Assembly (NCBI RefSeq): GCF_041438805.1
Contig: NZ_CP109191.1
Location: forward strand, 1-64,000
Length of the DNA: 64,000 nucleotides
From: Streptomyces sp. NBC_01707
Lineage (GTDB): Bacteria; Actinomycetota; Actinomycetes; Streptomycetales; Streptomycetaceae
Direction of reading: 5' to 3'
Below, piece by piece: positions 55,121-62,687 of the stretch. The position numbers and the translations under genes are program-made. The notes beneath the pieces were generated by a model. The model was not told where the DNA came from, did no database searches, and saw only the letters and a list, made by a program, of their open reading frames with translations. The first letter of the stretch is position 1. Every line of letters begins with the position of its first letter.

Positions 55121-55450
55121 CCAAACCACCTCCGTCACGGCCCGGGCGCGTCGACTCCCACGCAGCCGACCGGTGCCACGAAATCGCGGCAACCATACCC
55201 AACCTCCGCCACCCCGTCAGCACCGAGACCAACCGTCACTCCCTGACCCCGGATGTTGCATCTCTCCCCGTAGCCGAACGACGCCGACGTTTCCAAGAGC
55301 CGGATGCGCTGATGCCAACGCACGTCGCTTCACCGGTCCAAGCAGACGTGAGCACAGCATTTTGCACTCCTCGATGCTGCACTGGGCTGAACGTGCCGCT
55401 GATTGCACCCGAGGCAGGCCCCGAACAGTCGCGCTAGTGGGGCCGTCGGT
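55121..55450. other. Gene-free interval before the CRISPR-like remnant
   Basis: No gene seen; no cas gene or AT-rich leader is recognised before the first repeat-like unit at 55451. Confidence 0.35.
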
Positions 55451-55657
55451 GACTTCCCCGCTCGCGCGGAGGTGAACCGATGGGTCAGACTCCAGCTTCA
55501 GTTGAGGGTTCGTCTCCGCGCGAGCGGAGGTGTGTCCACGAGAGTGGTCCGGATGCCAGTCCGGGCCGCGTGCTCTCCGCGCGAGCGAAGGAGCCGGGGT
55601 GGGGGAGTGGTCACTCCTTCTTCAGTGAGTACTCTCCGCGCAAGCGGAGTCGCACCT
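55451..55657. CRISPR. Degenerate CRISPR remnant, four repeat-like units (type I-E-like)
   Basis: Four 29-nt units at 55451-55479, 55509-55537, 55570-55598 and 55629-55657, separated by 29, 32 and 30 nt. The shared hairpin core is CTCCGCGCGAGCGGAGG (units 2 and 3; unit 4 has CTCCGCGCAAGCGGAGT; unit 1 has CCCCGCTCGCGCGGAGG and the tail GTGAACCG). Streptomyces type I-E repeats have the same design, a GC palindrome and a ~61-nt period. The repeats have diverged and no cas genes are in the window, so the array is probably dead. Confidence 0.55.
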
Positions 55658-55926
55658 CATGCCCGCCCCAGCCGCCAGGCCCGGCCGAGTGCGCCCGCGG
55701 TCACACACGGAGCCCCGTCCAGGCACGCGGGACAGGTGGTGGTGTGGCTGAGAAGCACTCGGTATGAGGTGTCACTCGTGCCCGTGCTCCGGCACCGGGG
55801 GCACTGACAGTCCGGGAATGCGCTCCGCGGATCCACTGTGCTGGCCGGCGTGACCGCAGCCTCCGGCCGTAATACGCGCGTGAGCCCGTCCCTGGTCACC
55901 TGGTACACCTTGATCGTCATGGTCAT
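55657..55926 (-). CDS. Small Cys-rich protein, unknown
   Basis: 89 aa from ATG 55926 (MTMTIKVYQVTRDGLTRVLR), with a GC-rich Shine-Dalgarno-like GGGGGC upstream. Cysteines at CQCPRC and CPACLDGAPC could bind zinc. The last codons touch the CRISPR-like remnant. Divergent from the 56120 cluster. Confidence 0.5.
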   Translation of the reverse strand: MTMTIKVYQVTRDGLTRVLRPEAAVTPASTVDPRSAFPDCQCPRCRSTGTSDTSYRVLLSHTTTCPACLDGAPCVTAGALGRAWRLGRA

Positions 55927-56119
55927 GGGTATGCCCCCGCCGTCGGTCGGTGAATACCGCTGACCGTAGGGAGCGTTCGTGCGTGCGCGCCAACGATGTG
56001 CGTAGATGTGCATATATTCCCTCGACGGGTAGAGATGGCCGGGACACGCCCTTGACCGAACCCGCCTAGCCCGTCAGGTTGATGCACATCAGTGCACCGA
56101 ACTCACGCCGGAGGCAGCA

Positions 56120-56374
56120 ATGAAATTAGAGTTCATCGGGATCGACCCAGACACGGGGCAGAGTGGCTCGCCCACTGTGTGGGTCGACGCTGAGACGCGA
56201 GACATCGTCATGCAGAGCTACAAGGCTGACGAGGCGACGCTCGAAGAGTGCTCCCACAGCACCGCCCCTGGCCACGCGCACGGCATCCCGGACCACGAGA
56301 CCGTCGTGCGCATCCCAGCCCGCATGGTGCCCGCATTGAGGAAGGCCTGCGATGCCGCCGAACGTCGCCTTTGA
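56120..56374 (+). CDS. Small hypothetical protein of the DUF6879/XRE cluster
   Basis: 84 aa from ATG 56120, preceded by CCGGAGGCAGCA. Contains VWVDAETRDIVMQSYKADEA and VVRIPARMVPALRKACDAAE. Recurs in Streptomyces next to DUF397/DUF6879 and XRE genes (established context); function unknown. Overlaps the next start by 23 bases. Confidence 0.75.
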   Translation: MKLEFIGIDPDTGQSGSPTVWVDAETRDIVMQSYKADEATLEECSHSTAPGHAHGIPDHETVVRIPARMVPALRKACDAAERRL

Positions 56375-56882
56375 CGAACTCCTCGAAGCGGCCCAGCACT
56401 CCGCGGTGCACCTCGAAATGCGAGATGTCTACGGGGTCGGGGACGAGGCTGACGACTTCGAGCTCTGGCGGCGCACGGGCGACCGTGACGCCGACCCGGC
56501 ATCCGCGTACTGGGCTCCGTGGGTCGACCTCATCCGGGCCGCTACCGCCCGCGGCGTCACCGTGCGCCGGGCTCGCGTCGTCTCGGAGCCGGTCACCGAC
56601 TACATCCGGTACGAGCACGCGGGCACCCCGGTCAACATCCATGCCGGGGAACAAGTTCGGTGGCTACCCCGCCGTCACACTTCCGACCTCATGCTGCCCG
56701 GCAACGACCTGTGGATCTTCGATGGGCAGTCGGTCCTCTTCAACCACTTCACCGGCGAGGGCAACTGGGCCGAGCCGGGCCTTGAACTCCGCACCGAGTC
56801 CCACATTGTGAAACAGTGCGCCGACGCCTTCGACGCCGTGTGGGACCGGGCCGTACCGCACGATCAGTACAACCTCCTCTGA
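56352..56882 (+). CDS. DUF6879 family protein
   Basis: 176 aa from ATG 56352. Family motifs: SEPVTDYIRYEHAGTPVNIH, AGEQVRWLPRRHTSDLMLPG, NDLWIFDGQSVLFNHFTGEG and an AVWDRAVPH end. DUF6879 proteins are found beside XRE-DUF5753 regulators in many actinomycetes; a toxin-antitoxin-like or developmental switch role has been proposed for such pairs (Scr1-type annotation), unproven here. Located between its small neighbour and the regulator gene, likely one operon. Confidence 0.85.
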   Translation: MPPNVAFDELLEAAQHSAVHLEMRDVYGVGDEADDFELWRRTGDRDADPASAYWAPWVDLIRAATARGVTVRRARVVSEPVTDYIRYEHAGTPVNIHAGEQVRWLPRRHTSDLMLPGNDLWIFDGQSVLFNHFTGEGNWAEPGLELRTESHIVKQCADAFDAVWDRAVPHDQYNLL

Positions 56883-56901
56883 CAGGAAGCACCGCACCAG
56901 C

Positions 56902-57753
56902 ATGTCCATCTCACCGTCGTCCTCGGCCCAGGCCGCCCGCGAAGGCGTGGCTAGGCAGCTCCGCGAGCTCCGGCAGGACGCCGGCCTGACCGTGACCCAG
57001 CTGGCCGCCAAGTGCGGCTGGCACCACGCGAAAACGTCCCGGATCGAGAACGCGAAAACACCGCCCTCCATCCGGGATATTCGCGACTGGTGCGCTACCT
57101 GCCAGGCGCCAGCCAGAGCAGACGACCTGATCGCAGCATCCCGGCACGCCGAGACGCTCTACACCGAGTGGCGACGCCGGGTCCGCACCGGGCTGCGGCA
57201 ACTCCAGGACAGCTACGTGCAGCTGTACAGGTCGACGGGGGTGTTCCGGGTGTACTCGCCCTCGCTCGTGCCTGGCCTCGTACAGACCGAGGGCTACGCC
57301 AACGCCGTCCTCAGCACGAACGCACGGCTCCTCGATATTCCCGACGACGGAGCGGAGGCGGCCGCGGCCCGGATCGAACGCTCCCAGGTCATCCGGGAGC
57401 CGGGACACCGGTGTTTGCTCCTCGTCGAGGAGTCGGTGCTGTACTTCCAGCTCGGCACCGCCGAGTCGGCGGCGGCCCAGCTCGGGCACCTGCTGTCCGT
57501 CGGGGCGCTACCCGCGGTGTCACTGGGCATCATCCCGATGGCGACGCGGGAGCGGGCGCTCTGGCCGCAAGAGACCTTCCACGTCTACGACGACACTCTT
57601 GTCTCAGTGGAGCTCCTGTCCGCGCAGGTGAACATCACGCAGCCGAGCGAAATCGAGCTCTACCTAAAGGCGTTCGAGCAGCTGCGGAGCATGGCTGTGT
57701 ACGGCGCGGATGCGCGCGCCCTGATCGTGAGGGCGATCGACGCATTGGGCTGA
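56902..57753 (+). CDS. XRE-family HTH regulator with DUF5753 domain
   Basis: 283 aa from ATG 56902. HTH_31-like N-terminus (VARQLRELRQDAGLTVTQLA, KCGWHHAKTSRIENAKTPPS, residues 16-58), then the DUF5753 ligand/partner domain (about 95-275: SLVPGLVQTEGYANAVLSTN, LGIIPMATRERALWPQETFH). Members are cytoplasmic regulators, sometimes called antitoxin-like. Cotranscribed with the DUF6879 gene (20-bp gap). Confidence 0.88.
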   Translation: MSISPSSSAQAAREGVARQLRELRQDAGLTVTQLAAKCGWHHAKTSRIENAKTPPSIRDIRDWCATCQAPARADDLIAASRHAETLYTEWRRRVRTGLRQLQDSYVQLYRSTGVFRVYSPSLVPGLVQTEGYANAVLSTNARLLDIPDDGAEAAAARIERSQVIREPGHRCLLLVEESVLYFQLGTAESAAAQLGHLLSVGALPAVSLGIIPMATRERALWPQETFHVYDDTLVSVELLSAQVNITQPSEIELYLKAFEQLRSMAVYGADARALIVRAIDALG

Positions 57754-58374
57754 CCGTGGTTGAGGATTTCGCGCTGCTCGCCGACAGTCCCTTCGCGTAG
57801 ACGTCGTGATCCCACCTACCGGATCGAAGCCCGGGCGGAGAAGAATTCCTCCCCGTACCTGCGGGGAGGTTCGGGCGCGCGCCTGGGGCAGACGCCTTCT
57901 TTCGGGCTGGTTGTGGACTCCCAGCATTCGGCTTCTGGACGAGGTGATGCTGCCCAGGGGTACCGGTGGGATCAAGGGGGCGTATAGGCGCGACCGCCGG
58001 AGCGTCGATAGAGGGATATCTGGTCCGACCACCGGGTGAGGATGTGGAAGAGTGAGCGGTGCCCGGGGTGGTCGGCTGGTGTATGGCGCCGGATACGGAA
58101 CGGCCACCCCAGGCATCCTCTTGTCCAGGCATGGTCGTCGTTGCGGCGGCGTTTGGGCTAGCCATCAGACACGAGCCGGGCCCCGCCGGGGTGCTTGGTG
58201 TTCAGGTCTTCGGCACAGTCCCCGAGCTGCTCGACATCGAGACCGCCCAGCCACCGCGGACACCCTCGCCACTCTCCACGACGACCTGCATCAGATGGCC
58301 CAAGCTTTCGGTCAATCCGACGATGCTGCCCCGGCTGGACGAGTTGGAGCTACCGCCGCTGGCGACCACCGGTC
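57754..58374. other. Gene-poor stretch downstream of the regulator
   Basis: No gene recognised apart from the hairpin at 57848-57869. Frames that run through here into 60.2 kb on the plus strand are antisense to the TROVE gene and are rejected. Confidence 0.4.
57848..57869 (+). terminator. Stem-loop after the XRE gene (alternatively a lone CRISPR-like repeat)
   Basis: CCTCCCC (57848-57854) pairs with GGGGAGG (57863-57869), loop GTACCTGC. It works as a terminator 95 bases past the regulator; the sequence also resembles actinobacterial type I-E repeats with a CCTGCGGGGA core. Only one copy is present. Confidence 0.45.
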
Positions 58375-58560
58375 GCACGCACAGTCTCCTGGCTCGTCCA
58401 CCACGGCAACCGCAAACTCCGCTACCGCGGCACCATCGCCAACAACATCTGGCTCCACACCCGTGCCGCTGCGCTCCGCCGACTGATCAACCTCGGACTC
58501 ACCCGCACAGACGGAGCCTGGACGATCAACCCAGCCACCGCATGGACCGAGGGGCCGCCC
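58375..58560 (+). pseudogene. C-terminal remnant of a DDE transposase
   Basis: HHGNRKLRYRGTIANNIWLH and TRAAALRRLINLGLTRTDGA match the C-terminal end of IS1182/IS4-type transposases. Only ~50 codons remain; the family assignment is tentative. Confidence 0.45.
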
Positions 58561-58604
58561 GGCTTACGGCCGGACAACCCCTCACCAAGATCTTCATGAG
58601 TCTT

Positions 58605-60227
58605 CTAGTGTCTTTCGGATCCGGCCAGCTCAGCGGCCCCCGGCCAAGCGGCCTCGCGGCCGGCCTCGATGAGGCCGACCATCCGGAACGCGGCGTCCGT
58701 GAGGCCGCCGAAGGTGTGCCGGTGGGGGCCCGTGGGGCCGTGGGCGGGCCGGTACCCCGCCAGGTTCCACGTGTAGACCGGAATATCGGCTGGAACCGGT
58801 TCGGCCGGCCCGCCCCCGCCGGGGCCGTGGGGGGCGGCCTGCTCGTCGGTGACGATCAGGACCCGGTCGTGCTCCCGGTAATGAGACCGCACCGCCTTCG
58901 TCGTGTGGGTGCCTCCGAGAGTGTGGAACCGTTTCAGCACCTCGAGCACCGAATCGCCCGGCTCGAACGGCACCTCTGCGCTGCGCCAGCCGAACTCCAC
59001 CAGATCCGCCTGCTCGGCACGCATGGCCAGCATGGTCCCGAACACAGCCGCCGCGTCCGCCCGAGTCAGCTTGGACCGCTCGGAGACGGTGTCCCAGAAC
59101 ATGGAGTCGGACCGGTCCACCAGGATCAGAGTCCGGCCGGGCAAGGACGGTACGTTGGCCAGGGAGTGGCCCAGTGCCCGTTCCAGCGCGACCGCCCAGC
59201 GCTGCGACGGCGCGTGCTGGTGGGCAGCCAGGTAGCGGAAGGGGAACTGCCGGGACCGGGCGACCTCGAAGGCGTCCCAGAGCCGTGCGGCGACCCGGGC
59301 CGCGACTTCGTCCGAGACCCCCGCCTCGTCGAAGTTCCGCAGGTTCCGCAGGAGCGCCATCGGCGCCATCGTGGGAATCACCGCTTCCCAGACGGCGGCG
59401 TCCATCGGTCCGTGGAGCCAGCCCGCCAGGGCCTCCCACGTCATGCCCGCCGCGGCCAGCCGCTCGGAGCCGCCCGGCCCGGACACCACCGCCGACCGCT
59501 CGTCTGCAGCCAACTCCATCAGTGCCCGGTGGGCGGTCAACACGTGGTCGGAGGCTGGCGGAACCGCCTGCTCTGGGTGGTGGCGGCGGTCCAGGACGTA
59601 CCGGAAGAGCGCGCCCTGCCAGGGCTTGTCCGGGTCGGGGAAGGCGTGCACCAGGTTGAGCACGTCACCGAAGCGGAAGTCCTTGGACACGGTGTCGTAC
59701 TTGAGCAGGGAACGGGACGTGTACAGCCGGCGTACGCCGTCGGCAATGCCCCGCTTCACGGGCTGGGGCACGTTCCGCCCGTACTCCGAGATCCAGTGGG
59801 CGAGCAGCTCGCCGGGCTCGTCGGCGCGCTGGAGCACCGAGTCGATCACGGACCGGTTGGACGGGCCTCCGGACGCGCCAGCCTCGAGCCGGGCCCGCAC
59901 GTACGCGGCGGCACCCACCAGGGACGCCGTGCGCATGTTGCCCTCGCTGCGAAGCCAGCGCAGCAGGCCGGCCGTCCACACGGGGTCCTGGACAGCGAGT
60001 TCACCGACGAGACGGGCGTACCGGTCGTCCCGCTCCTCACCACTTTCGTAAAAGGTTCGCTGGGAGACGAAGTTGCCGACCGCAAGGAGGAAGAGCTCCT
60101 CGCGGGGCTCCCGGGCGAAGGCCGGGCCGCCCTCATAGGTGCGGAAGTCCGGCCTGGCGGGCCCATGATGGAGCAGTGGTGGGGGCAGGGAGCGGGCGGC
60201 CGCTGAGACGTGCGGGGCCACGAGCAT
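58605..60227 (-). CDS. TROVE domain protein (Ro60 / Rsr orthologue)
   Basis: 540 aa from ATG 60227 (no clear ribosome site). The ring of HEAT-like repeats (about residues 40-340: EELFLLAVGNFVSQRTFYES, LLRWLRSEGNMRTASLVGAA, WQGALFRYVLDRRHHPEQAV) is followed by a von Willebrand A domain with the MIDAS motif DRSDSMFWD (about 375). Ro60 proteins bind misfolded RNAs and Y RNAs and work with exoribonuclease in RNA quality control; bacterial homologues (Rsr) are established in Deinococcus and Salmonella. No Y RNA or RtcB gene was recognised beside it. Confidence 0.88.
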   Translation of the reverse strand: MLVAPHVSAAARSLPPPLLHHGPARPDFRTYEGGPAFAREPREELFLLAVGNFVSQRTFYESGEERDDRYARLVGELAVQDPVWTAGLLRWLRSEGNMRTASLVGAAAYVRARLEAGASGGPSNRSVIDSVLQRADEPGELLAHWISEYGRNVPQPVKRGIADGVRRLYTSRSLLKYDTVSKDFRFGDVLNLVHAFPDPDKPWQGALFRYVLDRRHHPEQAVPPASDHVLTAHRALMELAADERSAVVSGPGGSERLAAAGMTWEALAGWLHGPMDAAVWEAVIPTMAPMALLRNLRNFDEAGVSDEVAARVAARLWDAFEVARSRQFPFRYLAAHQHAPSQRWAVALERALGHSLANVPSLPGRTLILVDRSDSMFWDTVSERSKLTRADAAAVFGTMLAMRAEQADLVEFGWRSAEVPFEPGDSVLEVLKRFHTLGGTHTTKAVRSHYREHDRVLIVTDEQAAPHGPGGGGPAEPVPADIPVYTWNLAGYRPAHGPTGPHRHTFGGLTDAAFRMVGLIEAGREAAWPGAAELAGSERH

Positions 60228-60821
60228 CTCGGGCCAGATCTTGGAGACGCGTGGGGTGTAACGAGGCAGCGAATTCCCCCGGATTCAAAGGATTGGACGG
60301 CCCCGGCAAAAGGTTCGATGGGGCGAAGACGCCCGCGCCTGCCGAGATCAAAGAGGGCGGCGGCGTCACTTGGTTGTCAGAAGGAAGTAGCCGCAGCCGA
60401 GCGCATCGGAGGCGCGGTCGCGATGCCAACGTACAAGGGCCACGGGGTCACACACCAACGATTAACGCGGGCCCGTTCTCGGACTCCGACACGGGCGCCG
60501 TGGGTCCAGGGAGGGAGGGCCATGCAGGGCACACAAGCAGGGTTCTTGCGGGCACCGCCTGCGGGTCGTGCCAGGTGAGGGTGGTCGTACCGGTGAGCCG
60601 GGGGGCATGGTGTGGGTCATGGCCCAGTAGACGCGGGAGACGGAGGAGGCCGGCTGGTGTTGGTAGTCGCGGACTAGGCGCCGGTTCAGTATCAGGATCC
60701 CGTCGGTCTGCTCGACCCTCCATCGTTTCGGCTGGGGGGACGATTTCCTTGTCCTGCGGGTTGGCCTTCTCCGTCCGGCTCGCGCGGGATGCGCGGGCCG
60801 GACGGGCAGCGGTCAGGCTGG
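60228..60821. other. Region between TROVE and the transfer genes; no Y RNA recognised
   Basis: 594 bases with no gene supported. Since TROVE genes often neighbour Y RNA genes, both strands were read for a tRNA-like T-arm next to a Ro-binding stem; GGTTCGATGGGGC near 60312 has a T-loop but its stem does not pair. The promoter of the TROVE gene lies here. Confidence 0.4.
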
Positions 60822-61547
60822 TCAGTTGGCGGAGCGGAGCTCGCGTCCGTTGATCTCTACGCGTTCGACGACGGGCTGGGGGAGGTGGATGTTGGGGCGG
60901 ACGTGGACGGGCGGGGTCTGGATGTCGTTGTGGACGTGGACAAAGGAGGAGGGGCGCAGGGTCAGGCCACGCAGGGCGAGGGTAGAGACGGCGGCCCAGG
61001 TGAGGGCGGCGAGGCCGGTTGCGAGGGCGCGGCCGGTGGCTGGGGAGGCGGTCCAGATCATTCCGGTGGTGCAAGCCCCCCACATGGCCCAGGTGAGGCG
61101 GGCGCCGGTGGCGCGCAGCCACCAGCTGGCGATGAATGAGGCCGTGCCGAAGAGTTGCCAGGCGGTGTAGGCGGTGGTCGCGGAGACGGGGAGCTTGGCG
61201 GTGTGTGTCTGGAGGTAGTCCCGGACGGGCTGGTGCATCGTGGCGATCAGCCCGGTTCCTTGCGAATGCCATTCGGCGGCGCGTACGGCGCCGATGAGTG
61301 CGGTGATGCCCCACCAGGTGGCCCAGAGGATCAAGGCTGTGCCGGTCACGATGATGAGGGCCTTGAGCCAGGTGGCCATGCCCCTCCAGCCGTAGGTGGG
61401 GGCGTCGAGGATGTCCTCGATGCGGTCACTGGCCCAGTCGACCGCCGGGTCGGCAAATCGCTGCCACCCGGTGGGCGGCGGTGGTGCGGTGGGCTGTTCG
61501 TTGTCGTCGCGGCGCTTCTGCTCGGGGAAGGGGACGGTGTTGTTCAT
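60822..61547 (-). CDS. Plasmid-transfer-associated membrane protein
   Basis: 241 aa; ATG 61547 has AAGGAGG 11 bases upstream, which decides the start. Cytoplasmic N-terminus of ~55 residues, then hydrophobic segments (LKALIIVTGTALILWATWWG; ATTAYTAWQLFGTASFIASW; LTWAMWGACTTGMIWTA; ALATGLAALTWAAVSTLAL) and a C-terminal beta-rich tail (FVHVHNDIQTPPVHVRPNIH). It resembles spread or transfer membrane proteins of Streptomyces conjugative elements by layout only. Operon with the next two genes and the TraB-like translocase. Confidence 0.7.
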   Translation of the reverse strand: MNNTVPFPEQKRRDDNEQPTAPPPPTGWQRFADPAVDWASDRIEDILDAPTYGWRGMATWLKALIIVTGTALILWATWWGITALIGAVRAAEWHSQGTGLIATMHQPVRDYLQTHTAKLPVSATTAYTAWQLFGTASFIASWWLRATGARLTWAMWGACTTGMIWTASPATGRALATGLAALTWAAVSTLALRGLTLRPSSFVHVHNDIQTPPVHVRPNIHLPQPVVERVEINGRELRSAN

Positions 61548-61570
61548 GGGCTGCTGCCTCCTTGGGTCGG

Positions 61571-61810
61571 TCAGTGCGAGGGCGTCGGGCGGGGTGCGGG
61601 GTTGACCGTGCTGTCGGTGCCAGGGTTGACGGGCGCGGTGTGTGCTGGCCGAGGCGTGTCGGTGCGGGGCGCGGCGTCGCTGCTGTGGGTGCCGAGGTAG
61701 ATGCCGCCGATGAGGCCGAGGACCAGGAGGGCTTTGTGGCGGTTGGCCCTCCACCAGGTCGGTGGGGCGGGCTCGGTGAGGACACCTATGACGGCGGGCG
61801 CTTTCGCCAA
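61571..61810 (-). CDS. Small single-pass membrane protein of the transfer operon
   Basis: 79 aa from TTG 61810 with AAGGAGA upstream. One membrane segment (KALLVLGLIGGIYLG, residues 26-40) and a Pro/Thr-rich tail outside. 23 bases upstream of the larger membrane protein gene. Confidence 0.65.
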   Translation of the reverse strand: MAKAPAVIGVLTEPAPPTWWRANRHKALLVLGLIGGIYLGTHSSDAAPRTDTPRPAHTAPVNPGTDSTVNPAPRPTPSH

Positions 61811-61957
61811 AACGGCTGCTCTCCTTGTGGGTTGTCCGCATCCGCAGGGATGGCTGCGGAAGGGGGATTGTGTGAGGCCGGTCGGCCTGTCCGGGCCCCG
61901 GAGCCGCCGCGGTGCGCGGGGATCCGGGGCCCGGGCAGATCGGCGGGCGTTGGGGAG

Positions 61958-62560
61958 TTACTGCTTGTTGCGGTCGCCGACTTGGATGTTGACGTCGCCG
62001 CTGCGGCCGATGAGGCGGTTGCCGCCGGTATTGATCCGCGGGGCGAACACCATCGGCTGCGCGTTCTGGCCGGGGGACTCGGCCGCGCTGGGTCCGGCCG
62101 TGGACAGCAAGTAGCGGCCGACGAGGCCGAAGCCGAAGAAGATGACGGCCAGCGTGAGCGTGACCTTCCAGACCATCTCGAGCAGGTCCACGAGTCCTCC
62201 CAGAGCGGGTGCGGCGATACGCAGGGCGATCGCGCTTCCCAGTGCCATGAGCGTGAGGCTGCCGGCCACCGCGCAGATGGCCTTGGCCCAGCCGGGTATC
62301 GCCTCGCGCGGCGCCCCGGCAGGGGGAATGACCTCCAGCCGGGGCTCTACGGGCTTGCCCCAGGCGGTCCGCCCGTCCGGCAGGACGACAGGAACGGCTC
62401 CGGGCACCGGGACCGGGTAGAGCGTCAGGTCCGGCGCGGCAGGCAGCGGCGCGGAGAGCGGGCCCTGCGGTACGGGCTGCAGGACGGTGGCCGTGGTGTG
62501 GCGGACAGGGATGTAGGAGCCGACTGTCTGGTCGGCCTGGAGGTCTTTCTCGTAGCTCAT
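61958..62560 (-). CDS. Membrane protein of the transfer operon
   Basis: 200 aa from ATG 62560. Pro-rich cytoplasmic N-terminus (~85 residues), two membrane segments (AICAVAGSLTLMALGSAIAL; VTLTLAVIFFGFGLVGRYLL) and a polar tail (NRLIGRSGDVNIQVGDRNKQ). Conserved layout in Streptomyces conjugative elements; exact role unknown. Confidence 0.65.
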   Translation of the reverse strand: MSYEKDLQADQTVGSYIPVRHTTATVLQPVPQGPLSAPLPAAPDLTLYPVPVPGAVPVVLPDGRTAWGKPVEPRLEVIPPAGAPREAIPGWAKAICAVAGSLTLMALGSAIALRIAAPALGGLVDLLEMVWKVTLTLAVIFFGFGLVGRYLLSTAGPSAAESPGQNAQPMVFAPRINTGGNRLIGRSGDVNIQVGDRNKQ

Positions 62561-62687
62561 CAGGGACTCCAGATAGCGGCGCGGTCGGTTCGGGGTCGGG
62601 GGGCTTCGGCGGATTTGCCAAGCCCCCGCGACCCGTTGTGCGCCGGGTGGCGGGGGCTCAGTGGAGCCGCCGAACCGCTGCTCAGGG

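Noticed and set aside
58059..60206. 715-codon plus frame opposite the TROVE gene
   Set aside because: Antisense shadow; the minus-strand frame carries TROVE and MIDAS motifs.
60228..60480. Possible Y RNA next to the TROVE gene
   Set aside because: A T-loop-like GGTTCGATG is present, but the flanking bases do not form a T-stem and no Ro-binding stem was found.
60822..62621. 599-codon minus frame across the transfer membrane genes
   Set aside because: Only its last 241 codons, from ATG 61547 with a good ribosome site, are coding; the rest overlaps two better-supported genes in other frames.
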